This document shows, in pieces, positions 1 to 7,842 of a stretch of DNA of 64,000 nt; position 1 is the first letter of the stretch, and each line of letters starts with the position of its first letter. This DNA is from Acetobacterium wieringae. GTDB lineage: Bacteria; Bacillota; Clostridia; Eubacteriales; Eubacteriaceae. The position numbers were made by a program, and so were the translations under genes. The stretch is from positions 62,001 to 126,000 of the forward strand of contig NZ_LKEU01000050.1 in assembly GCF_001766835.1 (NCBI RefSeq), read 5' to 3'. Below the pieces are notes generated by a model. It saw only the letters and a program-made list of their open reading frames with translations. It was not told the DNA's origin and made no database searches.

Positions 1-676
1 AATTGCCATCGTAGCCTCGACATTTCATGGCAACATAGATGCTCTCGGCCCGATCAAAACTCTTTAGCAACAATTGCCCGACAAAGACACCCATGTCCTT
101 CATTTTAATCCCCTTGGCAGCCGGAGCTCGTAAAATATAGGCCGTATACATGTTGGAAACTTGTTCCAGCAACACCGATATATAACGGTAGGTCAGCATG
201 ATCTGCTCCACAATAATTTTGGGTACCTTAATGGATAAGAGTTGATAGGATATTTTAGGTAGTGAGGTCGTGGCAATCAGGATCATCACCGCCATGACCG
301 TAAAAATCGTTTTAACCATAATCGAAATAAAGGAAAGGACCCCGTAACTGATTGGCATCGGCCCAATCATCAGAGCCAGTTGCTGATTAAAAATGATGTT
401 GGATAAACCTGCAAAAAAAGAAAAGGGCAGTGCTACTAAAAGCCGTTTCAGCAAGGGTTTATAGGGAATTTCAGCCAGTGCCATTAAAATCACCGGATAG
501 AATGCAAAAACCATCAGTCCAGTAATATTATAGGGGTTAAATGAAATCACCAGCACCAGATAAAGCATCGTAGTGATCAGTTTGACCATTGGATGGAGGC
601 GATGAATGATGGTGTTGCCATCGGCCATTTCTTCAAGGGAACTGATTGTATTCATGGAATCGGTAATTGTTGACAT
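1..676 (-). CDS. cbiQ: ECF transporter T component CbiQ (partial)
   Basis: Membrane-embedded T component that couples the substrate-binding CbiM subunit to the ATPases of an energy-coupling-factor transporter for cobalt (or nickel). The protein begins MSTITDSMNTISSLEE, has several hydrophobic segments (for example ITTMLYLVLVISFNPY), and near the cut edge reads AMKCRGYDG, a match to the conserved ECF-T coupling-helix motif. About 225 residues are in the window; the remainder and presumably the ATPase gene lie beyond position 1. The start is the ATG preceded by AAAGGTAG. It follows cbiM in the same direction, with a hairpin in the gap. The family is clear; the metal is inferred. Confidence 0.9.
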   Translation of the reverse strand, partial: MSTITDSMNTISSLEEMADGNTIIHRLHPMVKLITTMLYLVLVISFNPYNITGLMVFAFYPVILMALAEIPYKPLLKRLLVALPFSFFAGLSNIIFNQQLALMIGPMPISYGVLSFISIMVKTIFTVMAVMILIATTSLPKISYQLLSIKVPKIIVEQIMLTYRYISVLLEQVSNMYTAYILRAPAAKGIKMKDMGVFVGQLLLKSFDRAESIYVAMKCRGYDGN

Positions 677-702
677 TGGGACTACCTTTCACTTAAATAT
701 TA

Positions 703-732
703 AATAACCTCTGTTACTAAACAGAGGTTATT
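703..732 (-). promoter_or_regulatory. cbiM-cbiQ intercistronic hairpin
   Basis: Perfect 13-bp inverted repeat (AATAACCTCTGTT / AACAGAGGTTATT) with a 4-base loop between the two transporter genes. On the coding strand only a weak run (TTTAATATTT) follows it, so it may be a partial terminator or an mRNA-stability element that sets the cbiM:cbiQ ratio. Confidence 0.6.
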
Positions 733-792
733 AAGCAAACTATTGTTAATATTACCATATAAAGATTGTCATTTCAATTAGTATTAAAACAA

Positions 793-1806
793 CTATACTG
801 TTTTTTCTTTTCGGCGTTTGACAGCGTAAATCAGATAACCCGTTCCACCTGCCAAGATCAGGGTAATCCCAGCGCCAATTATGCCAGAAACACTGGTACC
901 AGCGGCTGAGCCTTCACCATCCGTTGATTTAAATCCATAATCCGGCAAGAAAGCCGTGCTTTCCTGAATCCCAGCAGCACTGTCATAGGCATTGCCCGAG
1001 GCTTCCAGCTCGGCGGTACCCGCTACATTTTCCATTGACCATTCCAAACCATCCGGATTGGATGATGCCAACAGCGACAAACCGCCACCAACAACAACGG
1101 CAAACACCAGCAAAACGCCCAGTACTTTTTGAATTGACAAATTTTTGGGCAATTTTTTATTATCCATGGACGATTCCAGCAGTTCTGGTCTCATCTTGTA
1201 GATGAAGACTAAAATTCCGCCGGTAACAACCCCTTCAACCAGACCAATCGCCAGATGAATTGGAATCATCATCCCCATGAAGGTTGCCATCGGCAATTCA
1301 GTAATGCCAGAAGCCAGAGTCTGGATCACCACCGAAATAGCTCCCAGGGTTAAGGCTAAAATAACCGATACCACCGATGCCACCGATATCCGAGTTGGTG
1401 TCAGCCCTTTTTTTACGATCGGTTTAAAGACAAAGGGGTAAACCAGTAAACAGGCATAGAAACCAAGATTCCAGATATTTGCCCCCAAGGCCAACAGTCC
1501 TCCATCAGCAAAGAATAAAGCCTGAATAAGTAATACTGCCGTCAGGGTCAAAAAGGCCGGAAAAGGCCCCAATAAGGCTGCCAGCAAAATCCCCCCACCA
1601 ATGTGTCCACTGGAACCAGTTCCCGGAATGGTGAAATTAATCATCTGTCCGGCAAAAATTACGGCCCCCATAACCCCCATTAACGGGATCTTCTTTTCAT
1701 CTAAATCGTCTTTACATTTATACGCCGAATAGGCGATTGCTCCGGCGCTCGCCGCAAGCATGATTCCTCCGACTGCCGGAGAAACTAAAGCATCTGCCAT
1801 GTGCAT
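793..1806 (-). CDS. cbiM: ECF transporter substrate-binding permease CbiM with fused PDGLE/CbiN-like tail
   Basis: Substrate-specific membrane component of a cobalt/nickel ECF uptake system. It starts MHMADALVSP, the characteristic N-terminus whose first residues and His2 ligate the metal in this family, followed by about six hydrophobic segments to residue ~210. After a further membrane segment comes PDGLEWS and then a last membrane helix and basic tail (AVKRRKEK), so the small CbiN/NikN-like PDGLE subunit is fused to the C-terminus (337 residues). GAGGAGG lies seven bases before the ATG. Cobalt supply fits the many corrinoid-dependent methyltransferases nearby, but nickel cannot be excluded. 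No B12 riboswitch was recognised upstream. Confidence 0.9.
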   Translation of the reverse strand: MHMADALVSPAVGGIMLAASAGAIAYSAYKCKDDLDEKKIPLMGVMGAVIFAGQMINFTIPGTGSSGHIGGGILLAALLGPFPAFLTLTAVLLIQALFFADGGLLALGANIWNLGFYACLLVYPFVFKPIVKKGLTPTRISVASVVSVILALTLGAISVVIQTLASGITELPMATFMGMMIPIHLAIGLVEGVVTGGILVFIYKMRPELLESSMDNKKLPKNLSIQKVLGVLLVFAVVVGGGLSLLASSNPDGLEWSMENVAGTAELEASGNAYDSAAGIQESTAFLPDYGFKSTDGEGSAAGTSVSGIIGAGITLILAGGTGYLIYAVKRRKEKTV

Positions 1807-1952
1807 AATAAAACCTCCTCAAAATTTAACTTAACACAAAAAACACGAAGAACACCTCCCAAGTTTCAACTCTGGAAATACCTTCATGGCATCATTTTCG
1901 TATCTTAAAATTGATTCGTATTCTGCACTTCAATGCTTTAAATACTATCTAA

Positions 1953-1981
1953 ATTATAAACCACTTGTCTATACATGTCAA
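1953..1981 (-). promoter_or_regulatory. Sigma-A promoter of cbiM with embedded dyad
   Basis: TTGACA, 17 bp, TATAAT: a consensus vegetative promoter about 150 bp before cbiM. The -35 and spacer form an imperfect dyad with outer arms CTTG and CAAG (CTTGACATGTATAGACAAG), resembling operators of HutC-type GntR repressors; two such regulators are encoded at 12112-13514. Binding by either is inference. Confidence 0.75.
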
Positions 1982-1983
1982 GT

Positions 1984-2020
1984 AAAAATGCTGGAGTCTG
2001 TTGTTTTACTGACAGACTCC
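1984..2020 (-). terminator. Rho-independent terminator of the D-Ala-D-Ala carboxypeptidase gene
   Basis: Perfect 9-bp stem GGAGTCTGT / ACAGACTCC with a 10-base loop just after the carboxypeptidase stop, followed on the minus strand by AGCATTTTT. It separates that gene from the cbiM promoter. Confidence 0.8.
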
Positions 2021-2036
2021 ATTATTTATTCATAGA

Positions 2037-3452
2037 CTACCGTCTTCGCTTCGGTGACTGACCAGAAGATCTGCTCCCGGAAGAATTTTGTTTTCCCTTG
2101 ATTTTGATTTTTTTATATTTAATATTGTTTTTGCGCATAAACTGAACAAACATAATTCGCATTATCGCCAGCAGCATCAAGATCACAATGATGGTTACAT
2201 ACCAGTAAAGGATCGGATAATCAGTCCAGTTACGGGCCTTCATATCATTCACCGCATATACCGGGGTAGCCTCTACAAAGGTTTCGCCATTATAAACCTG
2301 TAATTCCCCAATCTGTTCTCCCGCTTTCACATCGGCTTCGAGGTTTGCCAGGGTTTCGTCACCAATGACTTTGGTTTCATCCCATTTCACCTTGGACGTG
2401 TAGCTATCCTGATTGGCCTGAGGAACCGCCGTAATCAGCGGGTCGTTGGTCTTGTACTTTAGCTTATTGCCATCAAAGACATGATAATTAACCACCTGAA
2501 CGACCCGTTCTTCATCTTCCGGATCGGACCATTCCAACAACTCATATTCTTTGACTACAGCATTAATGGTATCGCTGGCTTCTTTAAAAAGCACCGTCTC
2601 ATCCGCATATAAAATAATGCCGATCATATTCTTATCATTGCCTTCACCCTCAAAAACCAGGCATTTATTTGCTTCTTCGGTGAAACCCGTTTTTCCGCTG
2701 GTGGCATAGCCATTAAAGACCGGATTCGTTCCCGAGAGATTATTAGCCACCCGATATTCCTCGGACAGTTCATTGAAGTTGGAATATAATAAAAGGTTGG
2801 AGTTATTCCACTTGTGCTTCGTCTTATTGGTCTGAACCTCATGAACCTTGGCCCGGGTGATCGCTTTGATGGTGGTCTCCTCAAAGGCCGCTTTAGCAAG
2901 GATCAGCATATCTGCCGGGGTGGTATAGTGATTGCTGCTATGGAGTCCATGGGGGTTAGTGAAATTGCTGCCGGTCATCCCCATATCCTTAGCTTTTTTA
3001 TTCATCGCTGCCACAAAAGTTTCATAGGCTTTATCCGAACTGATCGAGCTGTCGCCAGCAATTTTTTGGCCAATGTTCACCGCAATGGTTTCCGCTGCAT
3101 CGTTTCCGGACGGCAACAACAGGGCATAGAGCAATTCGTTGAGTGATAACACCTCTTCGGCTTCAAGACCAGCCGTGCTGCTGTCGGCATCCAGACTTGC
3201 AATTTCATCGCCCACCGTAAAATTCTCATTGAGATCACCGTGTTCGATGGCTACCAGTGCCGTCATCAATTTGGTGGTACTGGCCGGATAGAATTTTTCA
3301 TTCTGCTTTTGGGCAAAAAGAACATCACCGCTATTCACTTCATAAATGATCACACCTTCATCAGCACCATAGGCTGGCAAGCCCGCCGCCAACACTCCAG
3401 ACGTGCCAAAGACCAGGCTAAGTATCAACAATAGTCCTATTTTTCTTTTCAT
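2037..3452 (-). CDS. D-alanyl-D-alanine carboxypeptidase (S11, PBP5/DacF type)
   Basis: Penicillin-binding protein that trims the terminal D-Ala from peptidoglycan pentapeptides at the outer membrane face. A signal peptide (MKRKIGLLLILSLVFGTSG...) precedes the three active-site motifs: S58-T-T-K61, SGN near residue 116 (LPSGNDAAE) and KTG near 254 (SGKTGF). A membrane helix (ILYWYVTIIVILMLLAIM) and a lysine/serine/arginine-rich tail end the protein, anchoring it by its C-terminus. 471 residues, somewhat longer than classical PBP5 because of this tail. It is monocistronic, with its own terminator. Which dac paralogue it is cannot be told from sequence alone. Confidence 0.92.
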   Translation of the reverse strand: MKRKIGLLLILSLVFGTSGVLAAGLPAYGADEGVIIYEVNSGDVLFAQKQNEKFYPASTTKLMTALVAIEHGDLNENFTVGDEIASLDADSSTAGLEAEEVLSLNELLYALLLPSGNDAAETIAVNIGQKIAGDSSISSDKAYETFVAAMNKKAKDMGMTGSNFTNPHGLHSSNHYTTPADMLILAKAAFEETTIKAITRAKVHEVQTNKTKHKWNNSNLLLYSNFNELSEEYRVANNLSGTNPVFNGYATSGKTGFTEEANKCLVFEGEGNDKNMIGIILYADETVLFKEASDTINAVVKEYELLEWSDPEDEERVVQVVNYHVFDGNKLKYKTNDPLITAVPQANQDSYTSKVKWDETKVIGDETLANLEADVKAGEQIGELQVYNGETFVEATPVYAVNDMKARNWTDYPILYWYVTIIVILMLLAIMRIMFVQFMRKNNIKYKKIKIKGKQNSSGSRSSGQSPKRRR

Positions 3453-3474
3453 TTCCCCTCTCCCCTCAGAGCAG

Positions 3475-6429
3475 CTATTTGATATAGCGGGTTACTTTGA
3501 ACAATTCTTTTTCTTCATTGATGGCTTCTTCACTGCCTAAAACACAAATGGCATTTTTCGCAAGCACCGCTGCAATCATGTCACCATGACTTTTTAGTTG
3601 TGCCACGGTGGTTTCTAAAATTTCATCCCGTTCTTTTTGCAGATCTGCGGCAGTAACGCCACTAAAATAAAAATTATCCGCAATCTCGCCTTTCACCGAA
3701 GCGCTGAGCGGAACATCTTTGCTGCTGATCGTGCCAATGATGTACTTTTCCAGTTCACGCTGGGATAGTTCCAGATTATTAATATAATCAACCACCCCTT
3801 GATACGCTTCAAAGGTCTTCTTGAGTTTGGGATCACGGTAAGAACCAAAGTACAGGTCGCCACCACGACCAATACTCATAAAAGCACCATAGGCGCCACC
3901 CTGAACCCGAACCCGGTTCCAGAGATAGTCCATTGACAGTAACCCCTTTAAAACCAGTTGGGAACCGGCGTACTCGTAGCCTAAAGCACGAATATTATAA
4001 CCCTGGGAAACGTATTGAATCTTTGCCGCCGTTAAGAAACCTTCATTGGCAATATCAGTTTCAAAAGCAAAGGCATTTTTAGCCGCTTTATTTGGCGCCA
4101 ACCCCATGATGTAAGGACTCAAGGCAGTCACAGTCCGATCCCGGATTTCTTCGGTACCGGTAATACTGATAATTGGTTTTCTGTTGGTAAACACCAAGCT
4201 GGCGATGCTGGTGAGCTTTTCGGTTAAGACTTCAAACTGCTCATCAAAGTTGGCTTCCAGATCGGCAATAAAGCGATAAAACTCAATTCCACCAAATTCT
4301 TCGAACAGCCGGGCTGACTGAGAATAATAAGACTGCAGCCGTTGTACCCCGACGACATGGCCAGCGGTTAAAAACTGGGTCTCCTTATGGGTCTTAATTT
4401 CCCGGATCATATCGTGAATCAGGTTCTTTTCCGTAAAAAGTGTCTTAGTAATTACGTCGGTCATGATTTTGACTAAAGTCGGGATATTCTCCATCACCGC
4501 TTTTCCCTTAACGTAACAGTGGGAGGTGAAATCCCCAAAATGGTGGACGTCGTCATAGGACTCAATCCCAAAGGACAGGCCACCGGTGTGAATTTCAATT
4601 TCCTGACTCAATCGTCTAAAATCCATGCTTTCGGTACTGAGACTACCCAGCAGCTTGCACATCAACGATAAATATTTCAAATCTTCCTGCGGCAGATCAC
4701 TGTAATCAAAATAGAGTTTTAAATAAGAAATTCCGCCAGTAAAACCAGGATGGAACAGCAGCCTGGTTTCCAGCGCCTCCTGAACTTCCAGGGGATAACT
4801 CCGACCCGTACGATTGATATCGGCCAGCGACAGCTTGGGAATTTTTTCGAGATCCTCCGGCTTATCCTCTTCATTTTGCTTTTCGATGAGAGTCTGGGTT
4901 TCATCAATCAGATCCTGGAGTTCTTCCGGGGTCAAAGCCGCTTTAAAAGATGCCAGTTTTTCCGCTAATGCCTGGTCGGCTTTTTCCTGCAAGGTATTGT
5001 CCGGCACAATCGTCACCAGGGTTTGATGGCTATTGTCGATCAACATCCGTTTAAGAAGTTTTTCAAAGTAGCCGTCTTTCCAACAGTCCTTGAATTTTTT
5101 AAAGGCGGCTTTGTATTTAAGGTAGGCAATCGGATCGTCACCATAGAGCCAGTCATCCATCATCTCAATCCCATAAATCAGACCTTTGGGATAAGAACCG
5201 TACTCGCCTTCGATATGGGAAAATTCATGGATATTAATGCCCGCTTCAACGCTACGGGGATCGAGGCCATCAGCAGCCAGCTTGTTGAGCACTGATTCCA
5301 CCGTATTAACAAACAGATCCTTATGTTTCTCCTCTGTGTTTTTGAGGACAATTGAAAAATAGGGCTGTCTTAAGGAACTGCTGTAATGATAGCTGACATC
5401 TTCAGCAATTTTAAGATCCAGCAGGGCCTCTTTGAGCGGTGATGAATTATTATTTAATAAGATATGGGCAAGAATATCAAAAGCCAGGGCCTCCTCATAG
5501 GATAATTTATCACCCAGCACCACAGAAAGAGCCAGATAGTCTTTATTTTCCAGCGTTTCTTCCTTGGACACCCCGTAGGACGCCCGCATTTCCGTCCGCT
5601 GCGTGAGCATCGGCTGGGCCTCTATTTCACTGTCAACTGGCTGTTTATCAAAGGCACTGAGATATTCGTCATTTAAATATTTCAAGTGCGCCCGGACATC
5701 CCCATCGCCATAAAGATAAATATAGCTGTTGGAGGGATGATAGTATTTTTTATGGAAGCCCAGAAAATCCGCATAGGTCAGTTCCGGGATCACATCCGGA
5801 TCCCCGCCGGATTCAAACCGGTAGCAGGACTGGGGATAAAGGGATTCAAAAATTTTATTTTGCAGCAATTCCTCGGGATTGGAGAAGGCACCCTTCATTT
5901 CATTATAGACCACCCCATTGTAGATGATCGGATCATCAGCATTTTCAATATGATAATGCCAGCCCTCCTGCAAGAAGGTGTAGGGATTTTGATAGATATT
6001 GGGATAAAAAACCGCATCCAGATATACATCCATCAGATTCATAAAATCTTTGGCATTGGTGCTGGCAATCGGGTACATTGTTTTATCCGGATAGGTCATC
6101 GCATTGAGGAAGGTGTTTAGCGATCCTTTGGCCAATTCCACAAAGGGTTCCTTGACCGGGTATTTTTTTGAACCGCATAATACCGAATGCTCAAGAATGT
6201 GGGGCACCCCGGTGCTGTTGGTGGATGGGGTGCGGAAGCTGATTGAAAAAACCTTATTGTCATCATCAGCCGATATATACACTAACTGGGCCCCGGTTTT
6301 TTGATGTACAAAGGTTCGGGCAAAGCCATCTATTTCATCCACAAATTCTTCTTTTTTCAAGATAAACCCATGAATATTTTCTTCCAGTTTAAACATTTTT
6401 TCTTGTTGTTCTTGCAATTCTTTTTTCAA
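3475..6429 (-). CDS. M16C zinc metallopeptidase (PreP/Cym1-like)
   Basis: Large insulinase-family peptidase, expected to degrade peptides inside a closed two-half chamber. The inverted zinc motif HxxEH is seen as HILEH at residues 77-81, with the downstream glutamate region YNGVVYNEMKG. The 984 residues fit the M16C subfamily, in which both halves are on one chain; the N-terminal half is catalytic and the C-terminal half (from about residue 560) is the inactive partner. No signal peptide is seen, so it is probably cytoplasmic. The likely start is a TTG with GGAGAG upstream. It lies 22 bp from the carboxypeptidase gene, but no functional link is evident. Confidence 0.93.
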   Translation of the reverse strand: MKKELQEQQEKMFKLEENIHGFILKKEEFVDEIDGFARTFVHQKTGAQLVYISADDDNKVFSISFRTPSTNSTGVPHILEHSVLCGSKKYPVKEPFVELAKGSLNTFLNAMTYPDKTMYPIASTNAKDFMNLMDVYLDAVFYPNIYQNPYTFLQEGWHYHIENADDPIIYNGVVYNEMKGAFSNPEELLQNKIFESLYPQSCYRFESGGDPDVIPELTYADFLGFHKKYYHPSNSYIYLYGDGDVRAHLKYLNDEYLSAFDKQPVDSEIEAQPMLTQRTEMRASYGVSKEETLENKDYLALSVVLGDKLSYEEALAFDILAHILLNNNSSPLKEALLDLKIAEDVSYHYSSSLRQPYFSIVLKNTEEKHKDLFVNTVESVLNKLAADGLDPRSVEAGINIHEFSHIEGEYGSYPKGLIYGIEMMDDWLYGDDPIAYLKYKAAFKKFKDCWKDGYFEKLLKRMLIDNSHQTLVTIVPDNTLQEKADQALAEKLASFKAALTPEELQDLIDETQTLIEKQNEEDKPEDLEKIPKLSLADINRTGRSYPLEVQEALETRLLFHPGFTGGISYLKLYFDYSDLPQEDLKYLSLMCKLLGSLSTESMDFRRLSQEIEIHTGGLSFGIESYDDVHHFGDFTSHCYVKGKAVMENIPTLVKIMTDVITKTLFTEKNLIHDMIREIKTHKETQFLTAGHVVGVQRLQSYYSQSARLFEEFGGIEFYRFIADLEANFDEQFEVLTEKLTSIASLVFTNRKPIISITGTEEIRDRTVTALSPYIMGLAPNKAAKNAFAFETDIANEGFLTAAKIQYVSQGYNIRALGYEYAGSQLVLKGLLSMDYLWNRVRVQGGAYGAFMSIGRGGDLYFGSYRDPKLKKTFEAYQGVVDYINNLELSQRELEKYIIGTISSKDVPLSASVKGEIADNFYFSGVTAADLQKERDEILETTVAQLKSHGDMIAAVLAKNAICVLGSEEAINEEKELFKVTRYIK

Positions 6430-6454
6430 ATGTCTCTCCTTTTCTGTTCGTAAT

Positions 6455-7783
6455 TTATTCGATTATTCCCTTTTTCTGAAGATATTCTTTCATTTTTTGT
6501 TCATGACCCATTTCAGTCGGTTGATAAAAATGCGTGCCGATCAAATCATCCGGTAAGTATTGCTGTTTAACATAGTGGCCGGGATAATTGTGAGGATACT
6601 GATACGTCATGCCTCGACCCAGATTTTTACTGCCAGAATAATGGGTATCCTGCAAGTGCGCCGGAACATTGCTGTTTGAAACATGCTTGACCGCCTCTAT
6701 GGCAGCATCCACCGCCAGATAGGAGGCATTGCTTTTGGGTGCACAGGCCAGAAAAACCACTGCCTGGGCCAGATTAATTCGGGCTTCCGGCATCCCGATA
6801 AACTGGACCGCATCGGCGGCGGCCATCGCTACCGGTAAGGCCAGCGGTTCGGCATTGCCAATATCTTCAGACGCCGAAATGACAATCCGCCGGGCAATAA
6901 ACTTGGGGTCTTCCCCGGCGGTAATCATTTTAGCCATCCAGTAAAGCGCCGCATCGGGATCGGAACCCCGGATACTCTTGATAAAGGCTGAAATGGTGTC
7001 ATAATGGTTATCGCCATTTTTATCATATTGAACCGCCCGCTTTTGGATACACTCCTGGGCCGTTTCCAGATCGATATGAATAATCCCGTCGGCATTTTTA
7101 TCCACCGTCAGAATCCCCAGCTCCAGGGCATTCAAGGCCCGACGGACATCACCGTTAGCGACCTCGGCAAAATGATCGAGGGCCTGCTGATCACAGTTTA
7201 TTTTCATTACACCATAGCCCCGATCCCGATCAGTAATGGCCCGTTTGATCACCTGACGAATATCGTCTGGGGTCAGGTTGTAAAACTCAAAAATAGTCGA
7301 GCGGGACAGCAGTGGCGAGTTGATTTCAAAATAGGGGTTTTCGGTGGTGGCGCCAATCAGGGTTACTAACCCTTTTTCGACACTGGGTAACAGAGCATCC
7401 TGTTGCGCCTTATTAAAACGATGGATCTCGTCAATAAAGAGGATGGATTTTTTATTATAAACCCCCAGGTTATTCTTAGCCTTCTCCAGCACCTCAGTAA
7501 TTTCTTTTTTTCCCGAGGTCACTGCATTGAGCTCGTAAAACGCCGCATTGGTGCGGTTGGCAATAATTTTTGCCAATGAGGTTTTGCCGGTACCCGGCGG
7601 TCCATAAAACACCACTGATGACAGTTTATCCGCTTCAATCAGCCGATACAAAAGCTTCCCCCGACCAATGATATGCTGCTGGCCAACAAATTCTGCCAGA
7701 GTTTGGGGCCGCATTCTTACCGCAAGGGGAGCATTATCGGCAATTTGGCCTTCATAATTCTGGTTAAAAAAACTTTCCTGCAT
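6455..7783 (-). CDS. rarA: Replication-associated recombination protein A (RarA/MgsA)
   Basis: AAA+ ATPase of the clamp-loader clade that acts at stalled replication forks. Walker A is GPPGTGKT near residue 61, Walker B is ILFIDEIHRF near residue 115, and the arginine-finger region SPLLSRSTIFEF follows. The C-terminal part (AEPLALPVAMAAADAVQFIG; HYSGSKNLGRG) is the conserved MgsA tetramerisation and C-terminal region. Length (442) is typical. It starts at an ATG with AAAGGAC upstream, and lies between the M16 peptidase and a DNA methylase gene on the same strand with short gaps. Confidence 0.95.
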   Translation of the reverse strand: MQESFFNQNYEGQIADNAPLAVRMRPQTLAEFVGQQHIIGRGKLLYRLIEADKLSSVVFYGPPGTGKTSLAKIIANRTNAAFYELNAVTSGKKEITEVLEKAKNNLGVYNKKSILFIDEIHRFNKAQQDALLPSVEKGLVTLIGATTENPYFEINSPLLSRSTIFEFYNLTPDDIRQVIKRAITDRDRGYGVMKINCDQQALDHFAEVANGDVRRALNALELGILTVDKNADGIIHIDLETAQECIQKRAVQYDKNGDNHYDTISAFIKSIRGSDPDAALYWMAKMITAGEDPKFIARRIVISASEDIGNAEPLALPVAMAAADAVQFIGMPEARINLAQAVVFLACAPKSNASYLAVDAAIEAVKHVSNSNVPAHLQDTHYSGSKNLGRGMTYQYPHNYPGHYVKQQYLPDDLIGTHFYQPTEMGHEQKMKEYLQKKGIIE

Positions 7784-7842
7784 AATGTCCTTTCACGATA
7801 GCACTCTATTCGGATTCTGCAAAGCCAATGATCGGTTCACAA

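Noticed and set aside
1807..2036. B12 or NiCo riboswitch upstream of cbiM
   Set aside because: The leader has no recognisable B12 box or paired conserved core of either class by eye; only a promoter, dyad and terminator are seen.
5686..6120. 144-residue plus-strand ORF inside the M16 peptidase gene
   Set aside because: Antisense shadow of a conserved gene; isoleucine-rich sequence with no domain.
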